Of a DNA stretch of 5,485 nt, positions 4,669 to 5,485 are shown piece after piece. The DNA lies in contig JACETS010000175.1 in assembly GCA_013911195.1 (NCBI GenBank), forward strand, positions 1 to 5,485. The letters are read 5' to 3'. Under the pieces are notes generated by a model that was not told the DNA's origin, searched no databases, and was given only the letters and a program-made list of their open reading frames with translations. The translations under genes and the position numbers were made by a program. The stretch's first letter is position 1; every line of letters begins with the position of its first letter. Origin of the DNA: Verrucomicrobiales bacterium (GTDB taxonomy: Bacteria > Verrucomicrobiota > Verrucomicrobiia > Verrucomicrobiales > DEV007).

Positions 4669-5485
4669 ATGAATATACCTGAATTAATATTAGCTCAAGG
4701 CCTTGATGGGGGTGGAGGCGGTAACTCTTTGTTAATCCTTATTATTAGCTTGTCCGTTGTTGGTCTGGGAATGCTGATTTTTTTCTTTTCGAGATATCAA
4801 AAATGTCCCTCTGATAGAATCCTCGTCATTTATGGTAAAACTAAGTCGGGTCAATCCTCAAAGTGTTTACACGGTGGTGCGGCTTTTGTGTGGCCTGTTA
4901 TCCAAGCCTTTGAATACTTGGACCTGACTCCTATTCCAATTGATATTCCTCTGGAAGGTGCGCTTTCCAAGCAGAACATCAGGGTTAATACACCATCTAC
5001 TTTTACGGTTGGTATTTCCACTGACCCATCAGTGATGGCAAATGCGGCGGAACGTTTATTGGGTCTCCAACTGACTCAGGTGAGAGACTTGGCAAGAGAT
5101 ATCATTTTTGGTCAGATGCGTGTTGTTATTGCAACGATGGATATTGAGGCCATTAACGCTGACAGGGATCAGCTTATTGAGCGAATTTCAGATGGTGTTG
5201 AAGGAGAGCTTCGAAAGGTCGGTCTTCGATTGATTAACGTGAACATTCAGGACATAACTGACGAATCTGGTTATCTTAATGCACTCGGTCAAGAGGCTTC
5301 ATCCAGAGCTATTAACGAGGCTAACGTTGCAGAGGCAAACAACAAAAGAAAAGGTGAAATTGGAGTTGCTGAAGCTCAAAGAGATCAGAGGATTGCAGTT
5401 TCTGCCTCTCAAGCTTCTGCAGTTGAGGGGGAAAACTTGGCGAAAGTGAAAGTCGCTGAGTCAGATGCCCAGAGACGTGAAAGAG
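4669..5485 (+). CDS. Flotillin-like SPFH/band 7 protein, 3' end missing
   Basis: The frame opens with ATG at 4669 and stays open to the window edge, giving 272 codons; flotillin-like proteins usually reach about 430-530 residues, so the C-terminal part is cut off. There is a short extracytoplasmic-looking N-terminus with a glycine run (GLDGGGGGNS, 11-20) and one membrane segment (LLILIISLSVVGLGMLIFFF, 21-40). The SPFH domain follows (about 46-200: CPSDRILVIYG, GAAFVWPVIQAFEYLDL, VNTPSTFTVGIS, ERLLGL, ELRKVGLRLINVNIQDI). The start of the flotillin coiled coil comes next, with its repeated Ala-Glu pattern (about 206-272: EASSRAINEANVAEA, GVAEAQRD, VKVAESDA). Flotillins oligomerise on the inner membrane and organise ordered-lipid microdomains. 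The conserved order membrane anchor, SPFH, coiled coil and the NfeD-like gene just upstream both support the call. No Shine-Dalgarno precedes the ATG; the spacer is A-rich. Confidence 0.9.
   Translation, partial: MNIPELILAQGLDGGGGGNSLLILIISLSVVGLGMLIFFFSRYQKCPSDRILVIYGKTKSGQSSKCLHGGAAFVWPVIQAFEYLDLTPIPIDIPLEGALSKQNIRVNTPSTFTVGISTDPSVMANAAERLLGLQLTQVRDLARDIIFGQMRVVIATMDIEAINADRDQLIERISDGVEGELRKVGLRLINVNIQDITDESGYLNALGQEASSRAINEANVAEANNKRKGEIGVAEAQRDQRIAVSASQASAVEGENLAKVKVAESDAQRRER

Noticed and set aside
1..5485. CRISPR array, insertion sequence, tRNA, rRNA, toxin-antitoxin or phage-defence module
   Set aside because: No regularly spaced repeats, transposase-like proteins, terminal inverted repeats, cloverleaf sequences or defence-protein motifs were seen on either strand.

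Overview
The window reads as an ordinary chromosomal segment of a low-to-moderate GC, Gram-negative bacterium. A TonB-dependent outer-membrane receptor shows there is an outer membrane. The protein families (a GGNAN-type DapA-superfamily aldolase, a divergent SufE-like protein, a stand-alone GGQ release-factor-like protein and an NfeD/flotillin pair), together with starts that lack Shine-Dalgarno sequences, would fit the Verrucomicrobiota (Opitutia-like) or a neighbouring PVC/Bacteroidota-type lineage. That placement is an impression from memory of the families, not a computed result.

Layout. Positions 1-770 (+) hold the 3' part of a dihydrodipicolinate-synthase/N-acetylneuraminate-lyase family aldolase. 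It ends in a small hairpin plus T-run that spans its own stop codon and that of the convergent neighbour. Positions 780-2639 (-) encode a BtuB-sized TonB-dependent receptor. Its leader (about 2640-2960, no gene) carries a clear cobalamin riboswitch on the minus strand, including a B12-box-like segment, a P13 hairpin and a plausible L5-L13 kissing contact. Nearer the gene come a long stable hairpin and a second smaller one. The riboswitch makes corrinoid uptake the best assignment for the receptor. Upstream, also on the minus strand, lies a SufE-like gene (2999-3436).

Divergent from that, 3515-3925 (+) encodes a short GGQ-domain protein of the ribosome-rescue type. After an AT-rich 110-base spacer, 4036-4650 (+) encodes an NfeD-like membrane protein. 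It is followed 18 bases later by the start of a flotillin-like SPFH protein (4669 to the window end, truncated). These two probably form an operon for a membrane microdomain complex.

The genes do not form one pathway. The functional units are the riboswitch with its receptor, and NfeD with flotillin. I see no mobile element, CRISPR array, tRNA or rRNA. The least ordinary material is the receptor leader: a second, imperfect copy of the riboswitch's 3' segment lies between the aptamer and the gene and could belong to the expression platform. I do not see a clearly new biological system here.
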